DNA of 64,000 bases from an uncultured Alphaproteobacteria bacterium. GTDB taxonomy: Bacteria; Pseudomonadota; Alphaproteobacteria; HIMB59. A program made the position numbers and the translations under genes. Under the pieces are notes generated by a model, which worked only from the letters and a program-made list of their open reading frames with translations, was not told the origin of the DNA and made no database searches. Below are positions 24,072 to 31,665 of this stretch, in pieces; position 1 is the stretch's first letter, and every line of letters starts with the position of its first letter. The stretch covers positions 186,001 through 250,000 of the forward strand of contig CABZCN010000001.1 in assembly GCA_902524245.1 (NCBI GenBank), read 5' to 3'.

Positions 24072-26126
24072 TCATAATGCATAAACGGAAAGTATTACAG
24101 TTGCCACAGCCATACCTATTAATATAAGTGGCCAACCATACCCTCCTCCCATTCTATCAATATAGTTTCCTTGCTCCTCAACATCGTCAGGTGCCAAATG
24201 TTCATCACCATTTAGTATGGGTTTTTTTGGCAAAGTCGATAAGTCCATCTTATTGGCTAAAAACCAAATTAGAAATATACCCGCTACCCACCAAATTATT
24301 TGGTAAGCCCATAGTGAAGGGACTCCCATCACCCAATTATCATAACTTTGATCCGCACTACCAAATATTAAGTTTCCGAAAATTAAACCCGGGCCGATAG
24401 AGAAGAATGCCCAAATTAAAAAGAAGACATAAGCAAGAGATTTTATTTTTTTTCTTGATGGGTGAATACCCATATGTTCATTTAAAAAATTATGAAATGA
24501 CGCTCGATGTTCTTTATCTGTATCATTACTTGCAAATATAGAGGATAAAAAACAAACAATCACATTAAAGAATAAACCCCATAACCCAGAGTAGATTGTT
24601 AGTGGCCATCGCCCCCAAGGAAGAGAATTTCCTGTTAGCTTATGACCAAAAGTTTCAGCTAAAGTTACAAAACCTAATCCGGTGATGAGTCCAAGAATTG
24701 CCCCACCTCTTGTGATCCATTTAAACCAAAGCATTCCAAGTAAAACAGGAAACAATTGGAAACCAAAAGCGATTGCTAATCCACCAAGTAGTATTAGAGA
24801 AGTTTCAAAAAAAGTTGCAAGATACAGTGCCGCTAAGCTTAATAACAACATCGCTAACCTAGCAACTAATAACTCCCTTTTCCATGTAGGGTTACTATCG
24901 ATATATGGTCTATAGAGATCTCTTGCCACCATGCTGCCTGAGGTCATTAAAAAAGCAGATAATGTAGATTGAAGAGCAGCAATTATGGATATTGCTAAAA
25001 ATCCAACAATGATTGGTGAGAGATTACTGAAACTTTCAACAAACACATAAATTAAAGATGATATATTTTGTAGACTTAGCTCAGGGAATATTTGGTTAAT
25101 GGCAAAACCATTTGAATTAACAATACTATTAGCTCCAAGAAGATGTGCTCCTACACCTAATAAAGGGGCGAATATAAATAAAAATATTCCAACAACAGCA
25201 CCTGAACCCCAAACTTGATAAAAATAAAATGACCTCGGTGATTTTACTGAATAGCTCCACATCGAAAATGTAGGAGAAAGCACAATACCCATATAAGAGA
25301 GAGTAAAGGATAAAATCATAACTGCTGTCCAAGGTCCTCCTAATGGGTTGTTTTTTCCAATACCTGCAACCCACTGAATTACACCAGGAACGTTGAAATA
25401 TCCTGAAATATCACCGCCTCCGTAACCTCCAGTAGTTCCCCAAGCTCCGAAAGATATAAAGCTATTCGCCATAGATAGGTCTTCAAAAAAACTTAAACCT
25501 CCTAAGTAATTAAATACACCAACACCAAGTGCTAAGAAAAAAACAAAAAATAACCATGATTGAACAACGCTTACACTCACCATGGGTTTAAATCCACCAG
25601 ATACAATATAAAATAAGACAACAGCAGTTAGTGCCCACATTGCAGAGTCTCTAGTTATTTCACCTCCGCTAATAAACTCTACAACATTACCTGTTGATCC
25701 AATAATTATACCAAGAAATGGAACAGCAAAAAATAATCCGATTATTAGTACTACAATTCTAAGAGTATTACTTTGATAATATTTATAATACATCTCTCCT
25801 GGAGTGATAAAATTAAATTTTCTACTTAGCATCCACTGCCTTTTAAAAAATAGTATACTTCCGAGAGGAATTGTTATTACAATTGCAGCAGTAGCTAGAA
25901 AAGAGTATCCATCTGCATAAATTAATGATGGAAAAGAAATGATAGTTATGCCTGCAAATGTAGTTACTGTTGCAGAGAAAAAGAATACCCAAGGAGATAC
26001 ACTTCTATCTGCTAAATAGTAAGCCTCAGGGGTTTTATTTTTTCTGAGAGTTCTAGCTCCCCAAAAAAGACAAAAGCTTATATATAGGACAAGAAAGAAA
26101 AAAAACCAATAAAGATTAGCGACCAT
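24072..26126 (-). CDS. Large sodium:solute symporter (SSS family)
   Basis: A 684-aa membrane protein with about 14 predicted helices, longer than the usual 500-550 aa of the SSS family. The N-terminus has the family pattern EAYYLADRSVSPWVFFFSATVTTFAGITI, and the core has SALQSTLSAFLMTSGSMVARD like the Na+-site helix of SSS proteins. A cytoplasmic insertion (about residues 545-580) and an acidic C-terminal segment (LNGDEHLAPDDVEEQGN) before a final helix are extra. It likely imports an organic solute with Na+. It lies 14 bases after an alpha/beta hydrolase gene and upstream of DMFase, so an amide or its precursor is a candidate substrate. Confidence 0.88.
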   Translation of the reverse strand: MVANLYWFFFFLVLYISFCLFWGARTLRKNKTPEAYYLADRSVSPWVFFFSATVTTFAGITIISFPSLIYADGYSFLATAAIVITIPLGSILFFKRQWMLSRKFNFITPGEMYYKYYQSNTLRIVVLIIGLFFAVPFLGIIIGSTGNVVEFISGGEITRDSAMWALTAVVLFYIVSGGFKPMVSVSVVQSWLFFVFFLALGVGVFNYLGGLSFFEDLSMANSFISFGAWGTTGGYGGGDISGYFNVPGVIQWVAGIGKNNPLGGPWTAVMILSFTLSYMGIVLSPTFSMWSYSVKSPRSFYFYQVWGSGAVVGIFLFIFAPLLGVGAHLLGANSIVNSNGFAINQIFPELSLQNISSLIYVFVESFSNLSPIIVGFLAISIIAALQSTLSAFLMTSGSMVARDLYRPYIDSNPTWKRELLVARLAMLLLSLAALYLATFFETSLILLGGLAIAFGFQLFPVLLGMLWFKWITRGGAILGLITGLGFVTLAETFGHKLTGNSLPWGRWPLTIYSGLWGLFFNVIVCFLSSIFASNDTDKEHRASFHNFLNEHMGIHPSRKKIKSLAYVFFLIWAFFSIGPGLIFGNLIFGSADQSYDNWVMGVPSLWAYQIIWWVAGIFLIWFLANKMDLSTLPKKPILNGDEHLAPDDVEEQGNYIDRMGGGYGWPLILIGMAVATVILSVYAL

Positions 26127-26140
26127 AACTCAAACTTGAA

Positions 26141-27004
26141 TTAAGAGTTGTAATCAGTCTTTTCCTTAATAATTCTGAGTGCCTCTAATAAATATACTCT
26201 AAAGACTTCATGGTTTTCACTCATCGGGAAATGACCAATATCTCTCATTTCAATATAAACTCCTCCTTTTATTTGTCTGGCAGTATCTTCTGTTGCTTCG
26301 GGAGGGGTTAGGTAGTCATAAGTACCAGTCAGCATGATAACAGGGCACTTGTGACCATCGATATTTTGAAGCTCATCTCTTAAATCATGATCAACTGAAT
26401 AAAAATGAAGGTCTCCTTTAAAAGCCTCTGATCCTTGAGTGTAATAATGCCAAGTTAACCATCTATCCATATCTGGAGATTGTGGGGCCATTAAATCCCA
26501 AACACCACTACCACACACTTGAGCTGCATTGGCATGAGGATGCCTCCACCAATCAATATAAAAGCCAGGGGAATAATGCGCAGCCTCTACAGGAATGACA
26601 GCTTTAAATTTATTAGGATACTTCAGAGCTAATTGAAGAGCCACGTTTCCTCCAAAAGAAGAACCCATAAATATAGGGTTTTCAAGGTCTAAGGCCTTAC
26701 AAAGTTCTACAATAAAATTACAGTAATGCTCTGCTGTTAATTTGTACTCCTCTTTCCACCATTCTGTATTATGAGGTGGATCTGATTTACCATGTCTTGG
26801 AAGGTCGTAAGCGATAACTTGATAGTTTTGAGTAATTTCTTCATCTTCCAGTAATCCTCTCCACTGATGATTGTGGCATCCAGCAGTATGCTGACATACT
26901 AATGGAGTGCCTTTTCCATTTGAAAGATAAAAGACTTTATACTGTTGACCATCTACCTCGATGGTAACGTATCTACCTATTGGGTCATGATGTTTTACTG
27001 CCAT
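26141..27004 (-). CDS. Alpha/beta hydrolase
   Basis: A 287-aa soluble hydrolase. The oxyanion segment is VCQHTAGCHNHQW, the nucleophile elbow is MGSSFGGN with Ser116, and the acid and base are in TGTYDYLTPP (Asp) and RDIGHFPMSE (His). The cap (about residues 140-205) is Trp- and His-rich (YIDWWRHPHANAAQ). A good GGAAA ribosome-binding site precedes ATG. Substrate unknown; it sits between the SCP2-like gene and the symporter and may cleave an imported ester or amide. Confidence 0.88.
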   Translation of the reverse strand: MAVKHHDPIGRYVTIEVDGQQYKVFYLSNGKGTPLVCQHTAGCHNHQWRGLLEDEEITQNYQVIAYDLPRHGKSDPPHNTEWWKEEYKLTAEHYCNFIVELCKALDLENPIFMGSSFGGNVALQLALKYPNKFKAVIPVEAAHYSPGFYIDWWRHPHANAAQVCGSGVWDLMAPQSPDMDRWLTWHYYTQGSEAFKGDLHFYSVDHDLRDELQNIDGHKCPVIMLTGTYDYLTPPEATEDTARQIKGGVYIEMRDIGHFPMSENHEVFRVYLLEALRIIKEKTDYNS

Positions 27005-27029
27005 AAATTTTTCCTTTCAATTCTCTTGA

Positions 27030-27419
27030 TCATACTGGGACTCCTGATTGTCTTAGCAATTCAAATTGAACAGTAAAGTTTCTAAGATTTTGCATTAAGA
27101 CTAAATGATTGCCCTCGATTTTAAGGTCTTCTCTAAATGAGGCTGCATAGATACCATGAAACATAGGTTTTGGAACAGGCTTTGCAAACTCTCTCCATGT
27201 TTGCTCTGATGCCCTTAATGCAAAGTCATATGGATCTAAACCTCCAGGGTTGGTATTAATATTTTTTACCTTTCCATCATGCATCTCGATAATTACTTTC
27301 ACACTACCCATGTCGAAAAGAAATGAACAAGTATAATATTTAGCCATCGCTTTTATGGTTTCATCTTTTTCAGTAAGCTCTTTATATTTTTTTGCCCAGG
27401 ATTTTACATCTATACTCAT
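27030..27419 (-). CDS. SCP2-like small protein
   Basis: A 129-aa soluble protein. The central strands VKVIIEMHDGKVKNINTNP, the segment LRASEQTWREFAKPVPKPMFHG and the C-terminal LKIEGNHLVLMQNLRN resemble SCP2 sterol-carrier-like domains, which bind lipids or hydrophobic ligands. The pattern is suggestive, not certain. It is ten bases downstream of the flotillin-like gene and 25 bases upstream of the alpha/beta hydrolase gene. Confidence 0.6.
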   Translation of the reverse strand: MSIDVKSWAKKYKELTEKDETIKAMAKYYTCSFLFDMGSVKVIIEMHDGKVKNINTNPGGLDPYDFALRASEQTWREFAKPVPKPMFHGIYAASFREDLKIEGNHLVLMQNLRNFTVQFELLRQSGVPV

Positions 27420-27428
27420 GTTTTATAC

Positions 27429-29417
27429 CTATTTCTTTTTCCTGGGTGTCTTTGTGGCTTGTTCATCAAATCTCATATGCTTGTCCTTCTTAGGATCATC
27501 GTAGTCACCTAAAATATTCCTGATATTACTTGCCTCACCGGGCGACATACCAATTTCTTTTAAAAGACTATCTAAGAACGGCTGTTGTGCTCTATATCGA
27601 AGAGCAGAATTCACAACATTATCTGCTAAAGATCCTTTTTTGGAATATCCACCTGAGGACGCAGAGGGGTTATCAGCGTTGCCGCTTCCTTCAGCACCTC
27701 CTCCTTGACTAAATCCAGGTAATCCATTTACATCGACAACTTTAATTGAGTCAATGTTTTGCATTGGTCTAACCCATTCTCTAATAATACCCTCAATTTT
27801 TTCAGCGAGTTTTTGTCTAAGTGCACTTCTTCTACTTGCATCACTTCTAGCATTTTCTGCTTCATTAAGGGCTTTTTTGCCAGCTGCTTCAATTTCATAT
27901 CTAATTTTTGCAGCCATCGATGCTAACTTTTCTCTCTCAGCATTTTTACTAGCGTCTATTACTCCAAGAGCTTTTGTCTTCTCAGCTTGTTCAACATCTC
28001 TAATGGTGTTTACTTTTTCCTCAGCTTCTACAGCCTTAGCGCGAGCATTTTCTTCTTCCATTTTAGTTTTTAAGACTGACTTAGATTTTTCTAGAACTTC
28101 CATTTGTTTTTGCTTTTCTTCAATTTCTATTCTTTTTGCCTTTTCAATATCTAAGACTCTTGTCTCTTGCTCAGCAGCAATTTTGAACGCATCAACATTT
28201 TTCTGTTGAGCAGTTTTTGCATTTTTAATTTGCTCCTCAGCCATAATATAAGCCTCTTCAGACTCATACCTTTTTCTAGCTTCTTCTTTTGCTGTTTGAG
28301 CTTTTTCCTCAGCAAGTTTGATATCAACTGATCTTTGTTTTTCTAGACGACTGAATTCAACATCTCTTTCTAATTCAAGAATAGTTTTTTCTGTCTCAAT
28401 ATCTTTTTGTTTAATCTCGATAGAAGTTTGTTGTTTAAACTCATTTTGTTCTTTTCTTCTTTTCTCAATTTCTTGGATAAGTTTAGTTTCTTGTAAACTT
28501 TTTTCCATCTCAACAAAGTCTTTCTTGCTAATCTTTGCAATCTCAATATCTTTTTCTGAAGAGATTTCAGCCAGCTCAGACTCTTTGTCTTTCTCAGCTT
28601 TTGTTTTTACTGTCTCAGTATTTTCAATAGCTCTTTGTTGTTCGATTTCACGTTTTTGTTGATACTTTGAAAATTCTTCCTCTTTTTCAATTTCAAGAGT
28701 TTGCTTGATAGACTGGAGGTTTTTATTTCGAATACTTACCTCTGTATCTTTCTCAATATCATTTCTTTTCTTTTTACGTGACTGAGTAAATTCTGTTATT
28801 TGAGTTAAACCCTCAGCATCAAATGTATTTGAAGGGTCGAATACACCCACGGGTGCTTGGTTAAGAGATGTCAATGAAACAGTCTCTAACTCCAAACCAG
28901 TGTGCTTAATAGCTTCTTCAACATGAGCTGCAACATTTTTAATGTACTCAGATCTATTCTCTTGAATTTCATCAAGGCTCATTTTTGCGGCTACAACACC
29001 TAGTCCATCAACAAATCGACCTTGAACAAGCTCCTTTAAATGATCAGGCTCTAATGTTCTATTTCCCAATGTTTGCGCGGCTATTGAGACTGCTTCAGTT
29101 GTAGGAGCTACTCTTACATAGAATTCAGCCGTTACTTCTGCCCTCATTCTATTTTTTGTAATAAAAGATTTACTGCCGTTTCGTTGAACCTCTATACAAA
29201 GAGTTTTCATACCCACTGAGGTAATGTTATGAATAATAGGTAAAACGAAGGCACCTCCGCTGATCACAACTTGTTCACCACCCATACCAGTTCTAACAAA
29301 CGCTATTTCCTTTGAGGAACGCCTGTACAGCCAATGTAGCAAGTAAACTATAATTGCTATTGCTAACGCTATTAAGATTATTATTGCAATAATATCTGCA
29401 CCACTAGTAATGTTCAT
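27429..29417 (-). CDS. Flotillin-like SPFH membrane protein
   Basis: A 662-aa protein. One N-terminal membrane helix (about residues 8-30) is followed by an SPFH/band-7 domain (about 35-205, with AEVTAEFYVRVAPTTEAV), a very long Lys/Glu coiled coil (about 210-530) and a Gly/Ser-rich tail (GGGAEGSGNADNPSASSGG). This is the YqiK/flotillin layout; such proteins scaffold membrane microdomains. The start is firm: AGGAGGTGAT, nearly a perfect anti-16S match, precedes ATG. It directly follows the rhodopsin gene (27 bases), which makes a scaffold for that membrane protein and the nearby symporter an attractive but untested idea. Confidence 0.9.
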   Translation of the reverse strand: MNITSGADIIAIIILIALAIAIIVYLLHWLYRRSSKEIAFVRTGMGGEQVVISGGAFVLPIIHNITSVGMKTLCIEVQRNGSKSFITKNRMRAEVTAEFYVRVAPTTEAVSIAAQTLGNRTLEPDHLKELVQGRFVDGLGVVAAKMSLDEIQENRSEYIKNVAAHVEEAIKHTGLELETVSLTSLNQAPVGVFDPSNTFDAEGLTQITEFTQSRKKKRNDIEKDTEVSIRNKNLQSIKQTLEIEKEEEFSKYQQKREIEQQRAIENTETVKTKAEKDKESELAEISSEKDIEIAKISKKDFVEMEKSLQETKLIQEIEKRRKEQNEFKQQTSIEIKQKDIETEKTILELERDVEFSRLEKQRSVDIKLAEEKAQTAKEEARKRYESEEAYIMAEEQIKNAKTAQQKNVDAFKIAAEQETRVLDIEKAKRIEIEEKQKQMEVLEKSKSVLKTKMEEENARAKAVEAEEKVNTIRDVEQAEKTKALGVIDASKNAEREKLASMAAKIRYEIEAAGKKALNEAENARSDASRRSALRQKLAEKIEGIIREWVRPMQNIDSIKVVDVNGLPGFSQGGGAEGSGNADNPSASSGGYSKKGSLADNVVNSALRYRAQQPFLDSLLKEIGMSPGEASNIRNILGDYDDPKKDKHMRFDEQATKTPRKKK

Positions 29418-29444
29418 ACCTATTTATCACCTCCTAAGTTGATG

Positions 29445-30146
29445 TTACTGTCCATTAACTCTCATGTCTTGTATTGCTGCTTTGTAAATTATTAAACCAA
29501 AAACTATTTTATTTAAAAAGTCTGCTAAATTATAAATCACATTAACACTGTTGGGATCAATACCCCCACCCAAATGCTCTATGAAATATCCCATTGGATA
29601 TATAGCCCATCCAATTGTTATAATAAGTCTGTTCGAGAAGAAAACCATTTGTACATTTTCGTTTCCGCATCTAGCATTTGCTCTTCCAGCCTCTCCAACA
29701 TATAGCTCACCAAGGATGTACAACCATCCAGCCAACCAAACAATGAAACCTAATGTCTTGCTCATATAACCCGCTGCACCTAAGAAACCTGCTACAACAA
29801 AAACTAAAGTTCCAACCAATAATCTCCAGAACATGCCTTGTTTAACTTTGACAACTGACATAAGCATTGCATAAAAAATAAGTACAAGCATTGGAAAGTT
29901 AAGAAACCAATCTATATATCTTAATAAAGTTGGGGCGGTGCCGCTGACTACCCAGAGATTTTTTACGAAGAAATAATGTATAGAGGACATCAAACATACA
30001 ACAGCTATCATTGTCATCGGTGTATGAAATCTCGAGCTTACTTTGCTGCGCTCAAAAAAGAAAAATAGGGTGGCACCAATCATGCCAACAGAAATTAACC
30101 AGAAAGACCCCCCTACAATGTCGTAAGGGAGAAGCATTTTATTCAT
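29445..30146 (-). CDS. Proteorhodopsin-family microbial rhodopsin with D-N-I motif
   Basis: A 233-aa seven-helix protein. The retinal lysine is Lys213 in NLADFLNKIVFG, with Asp209 as second counterion. Asp79 in RYIDWF is the primary acceptor and His57 matches PR His75. Position 105 (tuning) is Leu87, which predicts green absorption. Unusual: the PR Thr101 and Glu108 positions are Asn83 and Ile90, so the motif is D-N-I instead of D-T-E. The cytoplasmic proton donor is absent, which suggests a slow pump, a sensor, or other transport. No signal peptide; no retinal synthesis gene nearby. Heads a block with flotillin-like, SCP2-like, hydrolase and symporter genes. Confidence 0.93.
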   Translation of the reverse strand: MNKMLLPYDIVGGSFWLISVGMIGATLFFFFERSKVSSRFHTPMTMIAVVCLMSSIHYFFVKNLWVVSGTAPTLLRYIDWFLNFPMLVLIFYAMLMSVVKVKQGMFWRLLVGTLVFVVAGFLGAAGYMSKTLGFIVWLAGWLYILGELYVGEAGRANARCGNENVQMVFFSNRLIITIGWAIYPMGYFIEHLGGGIDPNSVNVIYNLADFLNKIVFGLIIYKAAIQDMRVNGQ

Positions 30147-30270
30147 TAAAACTTATTCCTCTTAAGTACATATTAACCGTCCTCTTTAATTAATAATAAT
30201 TTTTGTTTCATATTTTGAAATAAATATTCATTGTAAAAGCGACAAAATCTGTTGATTAAACTCATTATTT
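30147..30270 (-). promoter_or_regulatory. Likely promoter region of the rhodopsin gene
   Basis: A 124-base AT-rich gap between the upstream permease gene and the rhodopsin gene, far longer than most spacers here. The coding strand carries AT-rich -10-like tracts (TTAATATG and TTATTAATTAA regions) and an AGAGGA site 12 bases before the ATG. No strong terminator hairpin was seen, so read-through from the permease genes is possible. Confidence 0.4.
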
Positions 30271-31662
30271 TTATATTTGCTCCCTTATATGGGGTGCTCT
30301 TGAATAAAGAGCAACAAGAGGCAGAATAAGAAGACCAAATATAAATTGTTGCCCCTCAAAACTTAAACCTAGTCCAGCCAAAAATGTACTAATGACTTGA
30401 AGTGCAAGAACACCGATTACTGTAAATCCGTATCCTCCATATCCACCTAATAAGGAAGTTCCTCCTACAGCCACAGCTGCCACTGTTAAAAATAAATATT
30501 GATCACCTACACCAATGAACCCTCCACCACTCCAACCCAGTAACATTGCTCCAGTTGCTGCAGAAGTAAACCCACTAATGACATAAACTCCAACCCAATA
30601 TGCTCTCTCAGAAATTGATAATCTATCAGCAGATAACCTTTTTCCACCAACAGCATATAAGTTTCTTCCCCACTTAGTGTGTCTTAGTCCAACAATTAAC
30701 AAAATTGAAATCAATATCCAAATTAAGATAACTGGAGGTATTGGAAGACCAAAAAATTTTCCATTTAATGACGCTAAGTTCTTTAACCAGTCTGGAACTA
30801 CACCAAACACAGTTCCACCTGTAACTGTAGGTAGTGACACCAATATCTGTACTCCGCCTACTACCATAAACCCAACTCCAAGCGTGACTATTAATGATTG
30901 TCCTTGGAGATTAAAACTTATCAAACCATTGAAAAGCCCGACAATCGTACCAAAAGCAAGAATAACTATAAACGCAAGCCAAGGAGGGACTCCAAGTGAA
31001 ATAAGTGACATTAATCCTAAATTAGTTGCGCCAATTAAAAATGGTATTGATAAATCTAGGCCGCCTAACATCACAACTAATGTTTGTCCAATAGTTGCAA
31101 GCCCTAAGAAAGAGGCAAAAACCAACATAGATTTAATATTCTGCAATGATAAGAAGCCATCAATAGAAACTGATCCAATTATAAAAAGACCAACTAACAC
31201 GGCGACTCCTATTATCACGCTCTTATTAATATTTAAAAATTTGTATGCAAGAAATGCTAAGATTAAGAAACCTAATAGTATGATTGCTGATACGACTGTT
31301 CTACCTGAGAAGAACCCGGGTACCAAAAAACACAGTAGTATAAAAAGACCTAAAAGAAGTAAAAATCCCGTAACAGCTATCCAGTTCTTTGCAATAAGGT
31401 CCCAAAAAAGGCTTCTTTTACTTGTGGTTTCAGTAGTTTCAGGAGGTTGAGATCCATCCTCCTTTACTAAAGATCGATAAGACCATCTAACTAAGAAAAA
31501 ATGCCATCCCCAAAGAATAATGGCAACAACAGCTACAGAGTAAAATGCAACCTGTATCCAATCAGTTCTATCTACGTAACCAAGAACTGCGGTACCTATC
31601 CCAGCAGCAACAGCAAAAAGAATTCCAAGTCCTTTTAAAAAATTATGAGTTCTTTTCTCCAT
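30271..31662 (-). CDS. RbsC-type ABC importer permease with N-terminal extension
   Basis: A 463-aa inner-membrane permease. The C-terminal about 300 residues are the BPD_transp_2 core (LVVMLGGLDLSIPFLIGATN, GTIVGLFNGLISFNLQGQSLIVTLG, YAVGGKRLSADRLSI). The N-terminal about 160 residues add four extra hydrophobic helices and a polar loop (KEDGSQPPETTETTSKR). Usual family members have about 320-350 aa. It pairs with the 757-aa permease upstream and with the divergent binding protein and double ATPase at 36.4-39.3 kb. Confidence 0.88.
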   Translation of the reverse strand: MEKRTHNFLKGLGILFAVAAGIGTAVLGYVDRTDWIQVAFYSVAVVAIILWGWHFFLVRWSYRSLVKEDGSQPPETTETTSKRSLFWDLIAKNWIAVTGFLLLLGLFILLCFLVPGFFSGRTVVSAIILLGFLILAFLAYKFLNINKSVIIGVAVLVGLFIIGSVSIDGFLSLQNIKSMLVFASFLGLATIGQTLVVMLGGLDLSIPFLIGATNLGLMSLISLGVPPWLAFIVILAFGTIVGLFNGLISFNLQGQSLIVTLGVGFMVVGGVQILVSLPTVTGGTVFGVVPDWLKNLASLNGKFFGLPIPPVILIWILISILLIVGLRHTKWGRNLYAVGGKRLSADRLSISERAYWVGVYVISGFTSAATGAMLLGWSGGGFIGVGDQYLFLTVAAVAVGGTSLLGGYGGYGFTVIGVLALQVISTFLAGLGLSFEGQQFIFGLLILPLVALYSRAPHIREQI

Positions 31663-31665
31663 TTA

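Noticed and set aside
27754-28662. Two Ser/Phe/Leu-rich plus-strand ORFs
   Set aside because: Antisense shadows of the Lys/Glu coiled coil of the flotillin-like gene, whose codons read as Phe/Ser/Leu on the other strand.
29445-30146. Sodium- or chloride-pumping rhodopsin
   Set aside because: The sodium pumps have N-D-Q and the chloride pumps N-T-Q or T-S-A motifs; this protein keeps Asp at the acceptor site (D-N-I).
30677-31450. 257-aa plus-strand ORF
   Set aside because: A long antisense shadow of the RbsC-type permease gene; Pro/Thr/Asn-rich with no recognisable fold.
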